DNA of 64,000 nt from Xiamenia xianingshaonis (GCF_017945865.1 NZ_CP072829.1:1798001-1862000), one strand, 5' to 3'; counted from the first letter of the stretch, positions 40,550 through 49,734 are shown. Notes: generated from the sequence alone by a model not told the origin. Program-made: numbers and translations.

Positions 40550-40792
40550 ATGTGCCTTGCCATACCAGCCCGCATCACCGAACGCAAGAAAGGAAGCCTT
40601 GCGACCGTCGACATCCTGGGAGTCAGCCGCGACGTCGCACTCGACCTGACGCCGCAAGCCGAAGAAGGCGACTACGTGCTCGTGCACGCCGGCTTCGCCA
40701 TCGAAGTCGTCGACGAGGCGTTCGCCCAGGACACGCTCGACTTGATTCGCCAGTTCCCCGAGCTGGCCGACCTCGACACGGCGGAGGCTTAG
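40550..40792 (+). CDS. hypC: Hydrogenase maturation chaperone HypC
   Basis: An 80-aa member of the HypC/HupF family, with the invariant N-terminal MCLAIPARI in which the Cys carries the Fe(CN)2CO cofactor during NiFe-hydrogenase assembly. The middle part VDILGVSRDVALDL and the LVHAGFAIEVVDE strand are typical. The start follows AAAGAGG. It is four bases before hypD, in the same operon. Confidence 0.96.
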   Translation: MCLAIPARITERKKGSLATVDILGVSRDVALDLTPQAEEGDYVLVHAGFAIEVVDEAFAQDTLDLIRQFPELADLDTAEA

Positions 40793-40796
40793 CCCC

Positions 40797-41885
40797 ATGG
40801 CCTTCTTCGATTTGAACGCCTTCAAGGACCCGACGCTGGCCCGCGGGCTCATCGACTCTATCAACCGCCTGGCGCCCAAGCGCGAAACCACGCTCATGGA
40901 AGTGTGCGGCACGCATACGGTCGCCATCGCGCGAAACGGCATTCGCACGCTCATGCCCGACACGGTGCGGCTCGCGAGCGGGCCGGGATGCCCCGTGTGC
41001 GTGACGGCGAACCGCGACATCGACGCCATCATCGCGCTGGCGAAGGTCCCCGGCATCATCATCGCCACGTTCGGCGACATGACGCGCGTGCCCGGATCCA
41101 CGTCGTCCCTGTTGAAAGAGCAGGCCGCCGGCGCCGACGTGCGCATCGTGTACTCGCCGTTGGACGCGCTTTCCATCGCCCGCGAAAACCCCGACCGCGA
41201 GGTCGTGTTCGTGGGCGTGGGCTTTGAGACCACCACGCCGCTCGTGGCGATGTCCATCAAGCGGGCAGCGGCGGAAGGTTTGCGCAACTTCAGCGTCATC
41301 GGGGCCCACAAGAACATGCCCGGTGCGCTGGAAGTGATCGTGAACGACCCCGCGCTGTCGCTGGACGCGCTTATTTTGCCTGGTCACGTGAGCACGATCA
41401 TCGGCACGGCGCCCTATGAGTTCCTGGCGCGCGAATACGGCATCCCCGGCGTCATCACCGGGTTCGAGCCGCTGGACGTGCTGCAGGGCATCGCGATGAT
41501 CCTGCGGCAGCTGCACGAGGGCCGCGCCGAAATCGAGATCGCGTATGCCCGCGGCGTCATGCCGCAGGGAAACCCCGTCGCGCTGGCCGCCATCGACGAG
41601 GTGTTCGAAACGGTGTCGGCCACCTGGCGCGGGTTGGGCGAGATTCCCGGATCGGGCTATCGCATCCGGCCCGAGTTCGCCGCTTTCGACGCACTCGAAC
41701 GCTTCAGCCCCGCCGTGGAGCCGACACAGGAGCCGAAGGGCTGCCGGTGCGGCGACGTGCTGCGCGCCGTCATAGCGCCGAACGAATGCCCCCTGTTCAG
41801 GAAGGTATGCACGCCGGAAAACCCGGTCGGCCCCTGCATGGTGTCGGGCGAAGGGTCGTGCGCGGCGTATTACCGGTACTACTGA
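40797..41885 (+). CDS. hypD: Hydrogenase maturation protein HypD
   Basis: A 362-aa iron-sulfur protein that, with HypC, builds the Fe(CN)2CO unit of NiFe hydrogenases. The family cysteines are visible in LMEVCGTHTVAI and SGPGCPVCVT, and the [4Fe-4S] ligands in the C-terminal CRCGDVL and NPVGPCMVSGEGSCAAYY region. The block FVGVGFETTTPLVA is also characteristic. The ATG is four bases past hypC. It faces hypF across a shared terminator. The hydrogenase structural genes and hypA, hypB and hypE are not in the window. Confidence 0.96.
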   Translation: MAFFDLNAFKDPTLARGLIDSINRLAPKRETTLMEVCGTHTVAIARNGIRTLMPDTVRLASGPGCPVCVTANRDIDAIIALAKVPGIIIATFGDMTRVPGSTSSLLKEQAAGADVRIVYSPLDALSIARENPDREVVFVGVGFETTTPLVAMSIKRAAAEGLRNFSVIGAHKNMPGALEVIVNDPALSLDALILPGHVSTIIGTAPYEFLAREYGIPGVITGFEPLDVLQGIAMILRQLHEGRAEIEIAYARGVMPQGNPVALAAIDEVFETVSATWRGLGEIPGSGYRIRPEFAAFDALERFSPAVEPTQEPKGCRCGDVLRAVIAPNECPLFRKVCTPENPVGPCMVSGEGSCAAYYRYY

Positions 41886-41895
41886 TGCACAAACG

Positions 41896-41930
41896 GGCTG
41901 CGGCAGCCTGGCGCCGCTCCTGCCGCAGCC
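41896..41930. terminator. Shared terminator between hypD and hypF
   Basis: An 11-bp perfect stem GGCTGCGGCAG/CTGCCGCAGCC with a 13-nt loop fills the 45-bp gap between the convergent stop codons, followed by TTACTTCT on the plus strand. Confidence 0.75.
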
Positions 41931-44393
41931 TTACTTCTCCCCCGCGCCCTCTTGCGCCAGGCGGGCAGTCGCCACGACGGCTTGGCCGAACGAGACACTG
42001 CCGTCGTTGGGGGGAAGCTCGCGGTTGAGGCCCACGGTGAAGCCGGCCAGCTCCAGGTCGGCCGTGACGCGCTCGATCAGGTAGCGGTTCATGAACACGC
42101 CGCCGGAAAGCGTCACCAGGTTGATGTCGTACATGGATCGCACCAGCTCGGCGGCCAAGTAGACCGCCTGCGCCATCGCATCGTGGAAGCGCCGGGCTAT
42201 CAGGCCCACGTCCACCCCGGCTTCCTTGTCGTCGAGCAGCGCCTTGAACACCGGGCCGGCGTCGAACAGCAGCACCGCCGTTTCTTCCGCCGTGCTGTCT
42301 TCGGTGGCCACGTTCTTCACGATGTCGACCATATAGCGTTCCTGGATGATGCGGGCGTGGCTCTTCTCGCCCTCGTCGAAGCCTTCGGCGGGCAGCTCGT
42401 CGGCGTCCATGTCGGCGTACAGGCCCATGGCGGCCTCCAGCAGAATGGCCGGCTCGCCTTCGTACTTCGGGCTGGTGCACACGCCCAAAAGAGCGCTCGC
42501 GGCGTCGAACAGCCGCCCGACCGACGAGGTCATCGGGCAGTTCAGGCCTTCCTCGATCATGGCGTCGCAAACGGCGGCCTCGTCCCCCAGCGCCTCGATC
42601 GCGCTGGCAGCCGCCGGATGGTCGAGCAGGTCGAACGTCCACAGCGCCCCGTAGGCCATGCGCAGCGGATGCTTGATGGCCGCCGCGCCCCCCGGCATGG
42701 GCACGTAGGAGAACTGAGCAAAGCGCTCAAACGCTACTTGATTCGTTAAGAGTACTTCCCCGCCCCACAGCGCGCCGTCGGGGCCGTAGCCCGTGCCGTC
42801 GAACGTGACCGCGCACGCCGGGCCCTCCAAGCCGTGCTCGCCCAAGATCGACGCCGCATGCGCGTGGTGGTGCTGGATGCCCATGACCGGAAGATCCTGA
42901 TCATGGGCCCATTTCGAGGAAAGGTACTCCGGGTGCAGGTCGGCCGCGACCAGCTGGGGCGCCACGTCGAACAGCCGCTCGTAGCGCTGCTTGGTCGCCA
43001 GCCAGGCGTCGAACGTCTCGACGTTTTCCATGTCGCCGATGTGCTGCGACACGAACGCCTCGCCCGGACGCGTCAGCGTGAAGGTGTTTTTCTGCTCCGG
43101 GCCCGTCGCGAACACCTCCGGCACGTCTGGTGCCGCGCTGGCCAGGGGAAGCGGCAGCGGAGCGTAGCCGCGGGCGCGGCGGATGAACTGCACGGCCTCG
43201 CCGGCAGCGCCCACGGAAATGACGCGAACGACCGAATCGTCGAAGCGCGTCAGGATGTCGCGGTCGTTGCCGAGAATTCCGTCGGCGATGGAAGACAGTT
43301 CGCGGCAGGCTTCCTCGTCGCTCGTCACGATGGGGTTGTCATGCACGTTTCCCGAGGTCATCACGAGCATGGTGCCGCCGGCCTGCGCAAAGTCGTGCAT
43401 GAGCAGGTGCTGCACGGGCGTGCACGGCAGCATGACGCCCAGCTCGGGAAGCGCGTCGGCTAGCCCCGGCACGAACGTCGCGCCAGGCCGCTTGCGCAGC
43501 AGCACGATGGGCCGCGCCGCCGATGCGAGCAGCGCCTCTTCAGCCTCGTCGACCAGGCACACGCGCCGGACAGCGGCGGCGTCGGCCATCATGACGGCGA
43601 ACGCCTTGCCCTCGCGGCGCTTGCGAACCCGCAGGGCGGCGACGGCTTCCGCGTTTTCAGCGTCGCACGCCAGGTGAAAGCCGCCCAGCCCCTTCACGGC
43701 CAGAATCTTGCCCGCCCGAAGCATCGCCGTCGCCTCGGCCAGCACGCCGTCGCTTTCTGTGCGGTCATGAGCGACCTTCACCGGCAAATACTGAGCATCA
43801 AGGTCATCATTTTCATGAACGTACCAGGTCAGGTGCGGGCCGCACGTAAAGCACGCGTCGGGCTGGGCATGGAAGCGCCGATCAAGCGGATCGGCGTATT
43901 CATGGGCGCACGACGGGCACATGGGAAACTTGCGCATCGAGGTGCTCTTGCGGTCGTACGGCAGCGAGTCGATGATGGTGAAGCGCGGGCCGCAGTTCGT
44001 GCAGTTGATGAACGGGTATCGGTACCGCCGGTCTTCCGGATCGAACAGCTCGCACACGCAATCGTCGCACGTCGCGAGGTCGGGCGACACCAGCGTGGTC
44101 TTCTCGGTTTCCGTGTCGTCCGAAAAGCGGATCTCGAAGCTCTCGAAATCCTGGAGCGGCACTTCTTTGAGCTCGATCTCTTCCACGCGCGACGCAGCCG
44201 GCGCACTGTCCGATATTTCCAACACGAATTCGTCAAGCAGCTTCGACTCGCCTTCCGCGTGGATGGAAACGCCGTCGATGCCATTCAATACCCACCCGTT
44301 GATCAGGTATTTCTTTGCCAAACGATACACGAACGGCCGAAAGCCCACCCCTTGGACGATGCCTTTCACCTGAATGTCGAGCGCTTCGATCAT
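41931..44393 (-). CDS. hypF: Carbamoyltransferase HypF
   Basis: An 820-aa multidomain enzyme that uses carbamoyl phosphate to make the thiocarbamate on HypE from which cyanide ligands come. The domains in order are acylphosphatase (VKGIVQGVGFRPFVYRLA, residues about 8-90), two zinc-finger segments (CDDCVCELFD..CTNCGPRF and CPSCAHEY..CFTCGP, about 110-190), a YrdC-like domain (LAVKGLGGFHLACDA), and a Kae1-like carbamoyltransferase with HHHAHAASILGEHG. Length is typical. It is convergent with hypCD and ends at their common terminator. Confidence 0.96.
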   Translation of the reverse strand: MIEALDIQVKGIVQGVGFRPFVYRLAKKYLINGWVLNGIDGVSIHAEGESKLLDEFVLEISDSAPAASRVEEIELKEVPLQDFESFEIRFSDDTETEKTTLVSPDLATCDDCVCELFDPEDRRYRYPFINCTNCGPRFTIIDSLPYDRKSTSMRKFPMCPSCAHEYADPLDRRFHAQPDACFTCGPHLTWYVHENDDLDAQYLPVKVAHDRTESDGVLAEATAMLRAGKILAVKGLGGFHLACDAENAEAVAALRVRKRREGKAFAVMMADAAAVRRVCLVDEAEEALLASAARPIVLLRKRPGATFVPGLADALPELGVMLPCTPVQHLLMHDFAQAGGTMLVMTSGNVHDNPIVTSDEEACRELSSIADGILGNDRDILTRFDDSVVRVISVGAAGEAVQFIRRARGYAPLPLPLASAAPDVPEVFATGPEQKNTFTLTRPGEAFVSQHIGDMENVETFDAWLATKQRYERLFDVAPQLVAADLHPEYLSSKWAHDQDLPVMGIQHHHAHAASILGEHGLEGPACAVTFDGTGYGPDGALWGGEVLLTNQVAFERFAQFSYVPMPGGAAAIKHPLRMAYGALWTFDLLDHPAAASAIEALGDEAAVCDAMIEEGLNCPMTSSVGRLFDAASALLGVCTSPKYEGEPAILLEAAMGLYADMDADELPAEGFDEGEKSHARIIQERYMVDIVKNVATEDSTAEETAVLLFDAGPVFKALLDDKEAGVDVGLIARRFHDAMAQAVYLAAELVRSMYDINLVTLSGGVFMNRYLIERVTADLELAGFTVGLNRELPPNDGSVSFGQAVVATARLAQEGAGEK

Positions 44394-44494
44394 GCGGAGG
44401 TCCCTTCGTTGTGCGGGTCGGTGCGCGGCTTAGGCCAGCGTGCCGCGCGGTGCAGGACTTTTCATTCTAGCAAAGCGCACTCGCCCAGACACGA

Positions 44495-44518
44495 AAACGG
44501 GGCCTGCCGGCCCCGTTT
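44495..44518 (-). terminator. Terminator of the LytTR regulator gene
   Basis: AAACGGGGCC/GGCCCCGTTT with a 4-nt loop is followed by TTTTCG on the minus strand, about 60 bp past the LytTR stop codon. Confidence 0.75.
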
Positions 44519-44577
44519 GTGACGATGTCGTGAATCGCTTCGACGCGGCCCTGTCTGCCGCGCCAAGGCGCAAAGCC

Positions 44578-45291
44578 TTACAGTCCAAGCGCCTTTCTCA
44601 GCGCCGACACGCGGCGGCGCGACACGGGAATCTTCTCTTCCACGCCATTGAGCGTCAGCAGCAGCGTGCCGCCGGACACCGATTCGATTTCCTCGACCAT
44701 GGAAAGGTTCACCAGGTAGCCGCGGTGCACGCGGAAAAAGCCGTGGCCGTCGAGCCGCTTTTCCAGCTGGGCGAGGCTGACCGTCGAAAAGTAGCGGTCG
44801 GTGTCGGTCTGCAGGTAGGCATAGTCGTCGCGGGCCATGACAAAGCGGATCTTGTCGATGCCGATGAGAATCTTCTTGCCGCCCTTTTCCACCGGAATGC
44901 GCTCGGACTTCTGCGCCTGCACGTGCAGCGACACGTGTTCGCGCACGCGGGTGATGGCTTGGGACAGGCGGTCCGTCTCGACCGGTTTGACCAGATAGTC
45001 GATGGCGTTCACCTTGAAAGCGTCGAGCGCGTGCTCGCTGTAGGCCGTCACGAACACCACCGCCGGAGGGAACTTCAAATGCTGCAGCGCGTCGGCCAGC
45101 TGAAGCCCCGTGGCTTCCGGCATGTTCACGTCCAAGAACATGACGTCGCAGGGGTATTCCTTCAGCTTCTCAATGGCTTCGCGCACGTTCGCCGCCTCGG
45201 CCACCACTTCGGTCTGCCCGACTTCTTCCAAGAGGAAACGAAGTTCAGAGCGCGCTGGAGCCTCGTCATCAACGATCATAGCCTTCAACAT
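44578..45291 (-). CDS. LytTR-family response regulator
   Basis: A 237-aa regulator. Residues 1-120 are a receiver domain with the acidic pocket (VDDE), the phosphorylated Asp in VMFLDVNMPEA and the conserved Thr/Lys in FVTAYSEHA and YLVKPVE. Residues about 140-237 are a LytTR DNA-binding domain (KILIGIDKIRFVMARDDYAYL, GFFRVHRGYLVNLSMV). Such proteins are activated by LytS-type kinases. The only one visible lies 16 kb away at 27423. The start at 45291 follows AGAGAGG. A TATAAT box lies on the minus strand at 45431-45436. Confidence 0.9.
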   Translation of the reverse strand: MLKAMIVDDEAPARSELRFLLEEVGQTEVVAEAANVREAIEKLKEYPCDVMFLDVNMPEATGLQLADALQHLKFPPAVVFVTAYSEHALDAFKVNAIDYLVKPVETDRLSQAITRVREHVSLHVQAQKSERIPVEKGGKKILIGIDKIRFVMARDDYAYLQTDTDRYFSTVSLAQLEKRLDGHGFFRVHRGYLVNLSMVEEIESVSGGTLLLTLNGVEEKIPVSRRRVSALRKALGL

Positions 45292-45430
45292 GGGGTAAAC
45301 CTCTCTTTGCCTCTCTCTGCCTCTGAATCGCGCATGGCGGACCAGTATGCCAAACGTTGGCAGCGGCTCCCTTCGATGATGCCTACAGCCGATGCCAGCG
45401 TCCAAAAAATATCGATAACCTCGAAACACT

Positions 45431-45436
45431 ATTATA
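45431..45436 (-). promoter_or_regulatory. TATAAT box ahead of the LytTR gene
   Basis: A perfect TATAAT on the minus strand lies 140 bp upstream of the LytTR start. A matching -35 is not clear. The 45292-45628 gap otherwise shows no gene. Confidence 0.35.
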
Positions 45437-45628
45437 ACGAATTCGACCGTTGAGCGGAAGATTTGCACAATTTACAGAATTACACGAATCGCACGATGCT
45501 TTTGATACGCTTGTACGAAGGGGCTGCTGCATGCGCCCCCTGTTTTCGCATTTTTCGGTATATATGCAGCATTTCATCCTCGCCGAAGCTTCCTGTGGCC
45601 GTCATGACGAGAAAGATGGCCAAAAGCA

Positions 45629-46507
45629 TCACCTATCGATTTCGCCCCGAGGATCGAACAAATTGTTCGGCATGATGCGCACGTCGGTGTACCCGACCTC
45701 GCGCAGCGCTTCGGCGGTGCGCCACGGCGGCGTGACGTCGTCTTGGAATTGCGCGCAGTACACAAGGGCCTCTACCAGCGTGACGTGGTGGTCCAAGTCG
45801 CGCATCGTGTCGACGTCCGGCACGTCGGGCAGATAGAGGGCGGGCAGGCCAAGCGCCTTGCATTTTCGAATATACGCCGGCAAAACGGTCAGGCCGTCCT
45901 GGTTGTAGAACACGCCCGAGTGGTCAAAATCCGTCGAGCTGGTCCAGCCGACGACGCTCACGCCAAGCTCCTGGTCAGGAGCCAGAACGATGCCGCCGCC
46001 TGGCACTTCGCACAGCTGGTGAAGCCGCTCGAAGCCTTCTGTCACAATGCTGCGCCGCAGCGCCGGCATGTCGCAGCCCATAGAGAGCACGGTGTCAAAG
46101 CCGCCGTCCCAGACCTGGGAAAACGCATCGTTGTAGTGCTCGTCGAAGCTTGCGCCCTCGTCATGTATGAACTCGATCGGGCGCGGCCACACGCCGCTTT
46201 CCGCGAAAAGCTCGCGCATCATGCGTTCCTGGTCGGCACCGGGAGACGAGATGATGAGCGTATACTCGTCAAAGACGGAAGCGGCGTCGCCCGCAGCCGC
46301 ATCGCCGGCGGCGTCCCGGCTTTTGCGCTCGAGATCCGCCAGCGCATCGCAGCAGATTTCAGCCACGTCGAACAACATGCAGTGGTAGAGGTAGCTTGCA
46401 ATTCCCGGATCGAACAGGCCGTCTTTGAGCGGCGTCAAGCGCGTCTTGACCTTGCCCGGCTCCGGGACCTTCGAGAACAGCAGCAATGCGTTTCGCCGTA
46501 CCTTCAT
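45629..46507 (-). CDS. DUF2064 / selenodomain-associated transferase 1-like protein
   Basis: A 292-aa GT-A-like protein. The N-terminal LLFSKVPEPGKVKTRLTP, the MGCDMPALRRSIVTEGFERL segment with its metal-site Asp, and GGIVLAPDQELGVSVVGW match the DUF2064 (TIGR04282-type) family of putative glycosyl/nucleotidyl transferases, often found near radical-SAM or selenium-related genes. No such neighbour is seen here. The start at 46507 is set by AGGAGGAGAGG. The substrate is unknown. Confidence 0.82.
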   Translation of the reverse strand: MKVRRNALLLFSKVPEPGKVKTRLTPLKDGLFDPGIASYLYHCMLFDVAEICCDALADLERKSRDAAGDAAAGDAASVFDEYTLIISSPGADQERMMRELFAESGVWPRPIEFIHDEGASFDEHYNDAFSQVWDGGFDTVLSMGCDMPALRRSIVTEGFERLHQLCEVPGGGIVLAPDQELGVSVVGWTSSTDFDHSGVFYNQDGLTVLPAYIRKCKALGLPALYLPDVPDVDTMRDLDHHVTLVEALVYCAQFQDDVTPPWRTAEALREVGYTDVRIMPNNLFDPRGEIDR

Positions 46508-46661
46508 TCCTCTCCTCCTGGAAAAGCAGCCATGCCGAAACGCCACGAAGGCGCCGGCCGAGCGTGCGGGATCGTTCGATTCTACCACGATTTCCGCCGC
46601 CAGCCGGAGCCTTCGTCATCGCCGGAGGTTCAAGGGTGTTGCACGATTTCGCCAACCCTGC

Positions 46662-46703
46662 GCAAGCGGGGCTTTCAGGCCGCCAGACGCCTGCCCCGCT
46701 TGC
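46662..46703. terminator. Hairpin downstream of the M20 dipeptidase gene
   Basis: GCAAGCGGGGC/GCCCCGCTTGC, 11 bp perfect with a 20-nt loop, lies about 50 bp past the peptidase stop codon. It lacks a T-run. Confidence 0.5.
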
Positions 46704-46753
46704 ATAAAAGCTGACCGAATTAGTTAGGGTTTCTTCGAAGGGCGCCGGACCAG

Positions 46754-48160
46754 TTACAGGCCTGCGTCCATGAGGCGTTTGAGGGCCACGGCATAGATGC
46801 AGAACGACGCACGCAGCAGCTCTTCGCTCACGCCCTCGTCGGGGCCGTGCATGCTGCCGACCCAATCCGGATCCTTGATCCACGGACGCTCGGGACCGAA
46901 GCTGGCGCCGGAGGCGAACTCGCGGGCGTACGTGCCGCCGCCCATCGTGAAGGGCTTGGCATCCTCGCCGGTCACCTCGTTGTAGGCATCCAACAGCGCC
47001 TGGATGGCCGGTGTGTCCGGCTTCACCAAAAACGGCACCATGAGCAGGGTGTTTTCGACACTCGCGCCCACTTTGCCGGCTTCGCGGGTCAAGATGGCAG
47101 TGATTTCGTCGCCGTCGATGGACGTGGGGAAACGGCTGTCGACGGTCTGCACGAAGCGGTCGTCTTCCACCTTGACGGTGCCGCCGACGATGGTGAGCGC
47201 ACCGAAATACTCGTCGGAGGTCTTCAGGCCCACGCCCGAGCCGTCGGTATGGTTCAGCAACCTGCTCTCGAATTCGAAGAAGGCGCGTTCCTCGCTCGTG
47301 AGCAGGTCGTTTTCCAGCAGAAAGTCCACGATGAGCGCGATGGCGTTGACGCCTTCCTCCGGCATGGACGCATGGGCGCTCTTGCCGGCGGCCACCAGGC
47401 GCGCGCATCCGTTGCCGTCAAGCTCCACGGCGACGCGGTCGGTGCCGGGCAGCTGCGTCAGGTCGCCCACCTCCACGACCGCCTCGGCCTGGCCGGGCAC
47501 GGCGTTGGTGGCAGCGCCGCCGACGAGCTTTCGCACGCGGCGGTTGGGCATCGGCTCGCTTTTGATGACGGCGTCGTAGCCGCCCTTCTCGCCGTAGCAC
47601 ACGGGAAACTCGGCGTCAGGCGTGAACAGAAACGCCGGGTCAGCGTAGTGTTTGCGGTAGTACGCCACGTCGCCCATGCCGCTTTCCTCATTCGCGCCGA
47701 ACAGAAAGCGGATGGTGCAGGGGAACTTCTCGCCGCGGTCCTTCCAATACTTCATAGCCCACAGCGCCACCACGCTCGGGCCTTTGTCGTCCAGGCAGCC
47801 GCGGCCGATGAGGTAGCCCTCCTTGCGCGTGACGTCGTAGGCCGGGAAGTTCCAGCCCGGTCCGGCGGGCACGACGTCCATGTGGCCGATGATGCCCAGC
47901 TGCGTGTCGCTTTCGCCCGGGAAGTCCGCATATCCGATGTAGCCTTCGCAGTCGTGGGTCTCAAAGCCCATGCCGGCCGCCAGATCGAGCACAGCCGTCA
48001 GCGCCTGCCGAGGGCCCGGGCCGAACGGAGCGCCCTCTTCGGCCTTGTCAAGCTCTTCGAAACTGGGGATGCGCACGAGCGTCGCAACGTCGCGCACCAT
48101 CGACTCCCAGTTTTCATCAAGGTATGCGTCGATGTCGTTCAACAGCTGATCGTCAACCAT
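46754..48160 (-). CDS. M20-family dipeptidase (PepV/Sapep type)
   Basis: A 468-aa zinc peptidase. The first metal motif is IIGHMDVVPAG, followed by GRGCLDDKGP with the bridging Asp, the catalytic FGANEESGMGD glutamates and TPDAEFPV. The lid domain follows, and the final zinc His/Asp lie in the C-terminal third (TMGGGTYAREF). The layout fits the PepV/Sapep dipeptidases, which cleave dipeptides, including beta-Ala or D-residue dipeptides, in the cytoplasm. The start follows AAAGGCGG. It is monocistronic, and its role is probably peptide amino-acid scavenging. Confidence 0.92.
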   Translation of the reverse strand: MVDDQLLNDIDAYLDENWESMVRDVATLVRIPSFEELDKAEEGAPFGPGPRQALTAVLDLAAGMGFETHDCEGYIGYADFPGESDTQLGIIGHMDVVPAGPGWNFPAYDVTRKEGYLIGRGCLDDKGPSVVALWAMKYWKDRGEKFPCTIRFLFGANEESGMGDVAYYRKHYADPAFLFTPDAEFPVCYGEKGGYDAVIKSEPMPNRRVRKLVGGAATNAVPGQAEAVVEVGDLTQLPGTDRVAVELDGNGCARLVAAGKSAHASMPEEGVNAIALIVDFLLENDLLTSEERAFFEFESRLLNHTDGSGVGLKTSDEYFGALTIVGGTVKVEDDRFVQTVDSRFPTSIDGDEITAILTREAGKVGASVENTLLMVPFLVKPDTPAIQALLDAYNEVTGEDAKPFTMGGGTYAREFASGASFGPERPWIKDPDWVGSMHGPDEGVSEELLRASFCIYAVALKRLMDAGL

Positions 48161-48264
48161 GGCAGCCGCCTTTCACTCGAAAACGTGCGAGACGCCCTCA
48201 GCACGGCGCCTCCCGAAGCCACAGATTTCATTATTGTATCCGACGCGAAAAAGAAACCCCCGGT

Positions 48265-49173
48265 TCAGGCCTTGTTTCGAGATTGAAACCCGGCAGGAGA
48301 GCGCAAGCTGCGCCAGGCGCGAGCGGCAAGCGGAAGCAGCAGCGCCGAGGTGACGGCCAGCATGGCCACGCCCGCAGGCGTGCCGGTCACATACGTCGCA
48401 GGCAGAACGCCGGACGCACAGGCAGGACCCAGGTAGCCCAGGTCGAAGGCGGCATGAGCGGTCGCCAGGGGCCACAGGCGCCGGACGCGCACGTACCACG
48501 CGGCCATCACGAACCCGAACAGGGCGGCCTGCACGGGCTTGAGCAGCGCTTCGACGACCGCACAGGCACCCGCGCCCGCCAGGGCGCCGTCGAACGAGGC
48601 GTGCAGCAGGCCGAACGCCACCGACGAGACGATCGCGGCGAAAAGCGCGGGCGGGACGGGGGTGGGACGGGGGGCCGCGCCGCACTCCCCGGCGGCCGGC
48701 GGCGGGGGCGGCACGGCGGGGGCAGCCTTAGGCTCCCGGAGGGCGGCACCCGCCAGCAGGGCGTTCATGAGCAGCACGCGAAACAGGGCTTCTTCGAACA
48801 CGCCCGTCGCCGCGAACAGCACGAGGGCGGCCAGAAGCACGCCCGGCGAGGCGACATTCGCCGCCGATGCGCCCGGCCCCGCCCCAGCCGCAACGGACAG
48901 CGCACCGCCGACACACCCGATGCCGACGAGCGCCGCCATCGGCGGCAGGGCCGCACGCCAGCCGCCCCTGCGCAGCACGTCCGGGCACGTGAGCGCCGCC
49001 ACGGCCAGCGCCACTGCCGCCAAGGCCAGCGCCTGCACCGCCGCTTGGCAGACGGTGTCGCCAGGCAGGACCTGCCACAGCGCAAACGCCGCCGCCATCA
49101 GCACCACAAACGAGGCGCGAGGGGCGCGAGGGGCGCCGCCTTCGCGCGGCGGCTGAGACTTCGGCTTGCTCAT
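48265..49173 (-). CDS. CPBP/CAAX-type intramembrane protease
   Basis: A 302-aa, very Ala-rich membrane protein with six to eight helices. The protease motifs are EExxxR in GVFEEALFRVLL (about residue 115), the second motif FGLLHASFD, and the third HAAFDLGY. A Pro-rich loop (AVPPPPPAAGECGAAPRPTP) sits between motifs 1 and 2. Members process prenylated proteins or give bacteriocin immunity, and the role here is unknown. The start at 49173 has no good ribosome site and lies only 18 bp after the tRNA-Leu terminator, so expression may be weak or start farther in. Confidence 0.82.
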   Translation of the reverse strand: MSKPKSQPPREGGAPRAPRASFVVLMAAAFALWQVLPGDTVCQAAVQALALAAVALAVAALTCPDVLRRGGWRAALPPMAALVGIGCVGGALSVAAGAGPGASAANVASPGVLLAALVLFAATGVFEEALFRVLLMNALLAGAALREPKAAPAVPPPPPAAGECGAAPRPTPVPPALFAAIVSSVAFGLLHASFDGALAGAGACAVVEALLKPVQAALFGFVMAAWYVRVRRLWPLATAHAAFDLGYLGPACASGVLPATYVTGTPAGVAMLAVTSALLLPLAARAWRSLRSPAGFQSRNKA

Positions 49174-49191
49174 GAGCGGACACCAATCAAG

Positions 49192-49221
49192 AAAAAGGCC
49201 TCTTGAACAACGCAAGAGGCC
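49192..49221 (-). terminator. Terminator of tRNA-Leu
   Basis: GGCCTCTTG/CAAGAGGCC with a 7-nt loop runs into TTTTTCTT on the minus strand, immediately after the tRNA and before the CPBP gene. Confidence 0.85.
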
Positions 49222-49235
49222 TCAACAAGTTTTTC

Positions 49236-49319
49236 TGGTACCCGGAGTGGGACTTGAACCCACACACCTTTCGGTATCGGTTTTTGAGACCGACGCGTCT
49301 GCCATTCCGCCATCCGGGC
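49236..49319 (-). tRNA. tRNA-Leu (anticodon CAA)
   Basis: An 84-nt class II tRNA with acceptor GCCCGGA/TCCGGGT, anticodon loop CTCAAAA (anticodon CAA), a long variable arm (GATACCGAAAGGTGT), T arm GGGTTCAAGTCCC and an encoded CCA. It decodes UUG leucine codons. Confidence 0.95.
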
Positions 49320-49467
49320 ATGGAATGACAATTATAGCGCACCCTTCGCCGAACGTCGATGAGAATTTACGACAAGTTTTCAGTTTGTCCCAAAATAGTC
49401 CCAACATGCCTCATTTGTAGTAAAATTCGTCACAATAATTGCTTCGGCTGAAAGGCGGTGGGGCGTT

Positions 49468-49701
49468 ATGGGTATAAGCATGTCAGCTGCCGTCGGCATC
49501 ATCACGGCCGCCCTCGCCCTTGCCGCAGCCGCTTTCGGCCTGTGGCACGCCGAAAGCCGCCAGCGCACCGAAGCCGTGCGCATGGCCAAGCAGGCCGAAA
49601 AGGAGGCCCGGCTCAAAGCGGCCCGCCGCGCAAAGCGTCGCAAGCAGAAGCTCACGGGGGCCGAAAAGGAACGGCCGGCCCCAGAAGCGTCAAACAACTG
49701 A
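49468..49701 (+). CDS. Small membrane protein with a basic tail
   Basis: A 77-aa protein: a single N-terminal membrane helix (AAVGIITAALALAAAAFGLW) followed by a strongly charged, Arg/Lys/Glu-rich coiled-coil tail. The start at 49468 follows AAAGGCGGTGGGG, and it is closed by a perfect terminator, so it is a real monocistronic gene. No family is recognised. Proteins of this shape may be membrane-complex accessories. Confidence 0.7.
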   Translation: MGISMSAAVGIITAALALAAAAFGLWHAESRQRTEAVRMAKQAEKEARLKAARRAKRRKQKLTGAEKERPAPEASNN

Positions 49702-49734
49702 AAAACCGGGTCTGAGCAGGCCCGGTTTTCTTTT
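49702..49734 (+). terminator. Terminator of the small membrane protein gene
   Basis: AAAACCGGG/CCCGGTTTT with a 10-nt loop is followed by TTTTCTTTT. It starts at the stop codon. Confidence 0.85.

Noticed and set aside
45463-45675. 70-aa plus-strand ORF between the LytTR and DUF2064 genes
   Set aside because: It has no ribosome site, overlaps the end of the DUF2064 gene and shows no protein-like pattern.
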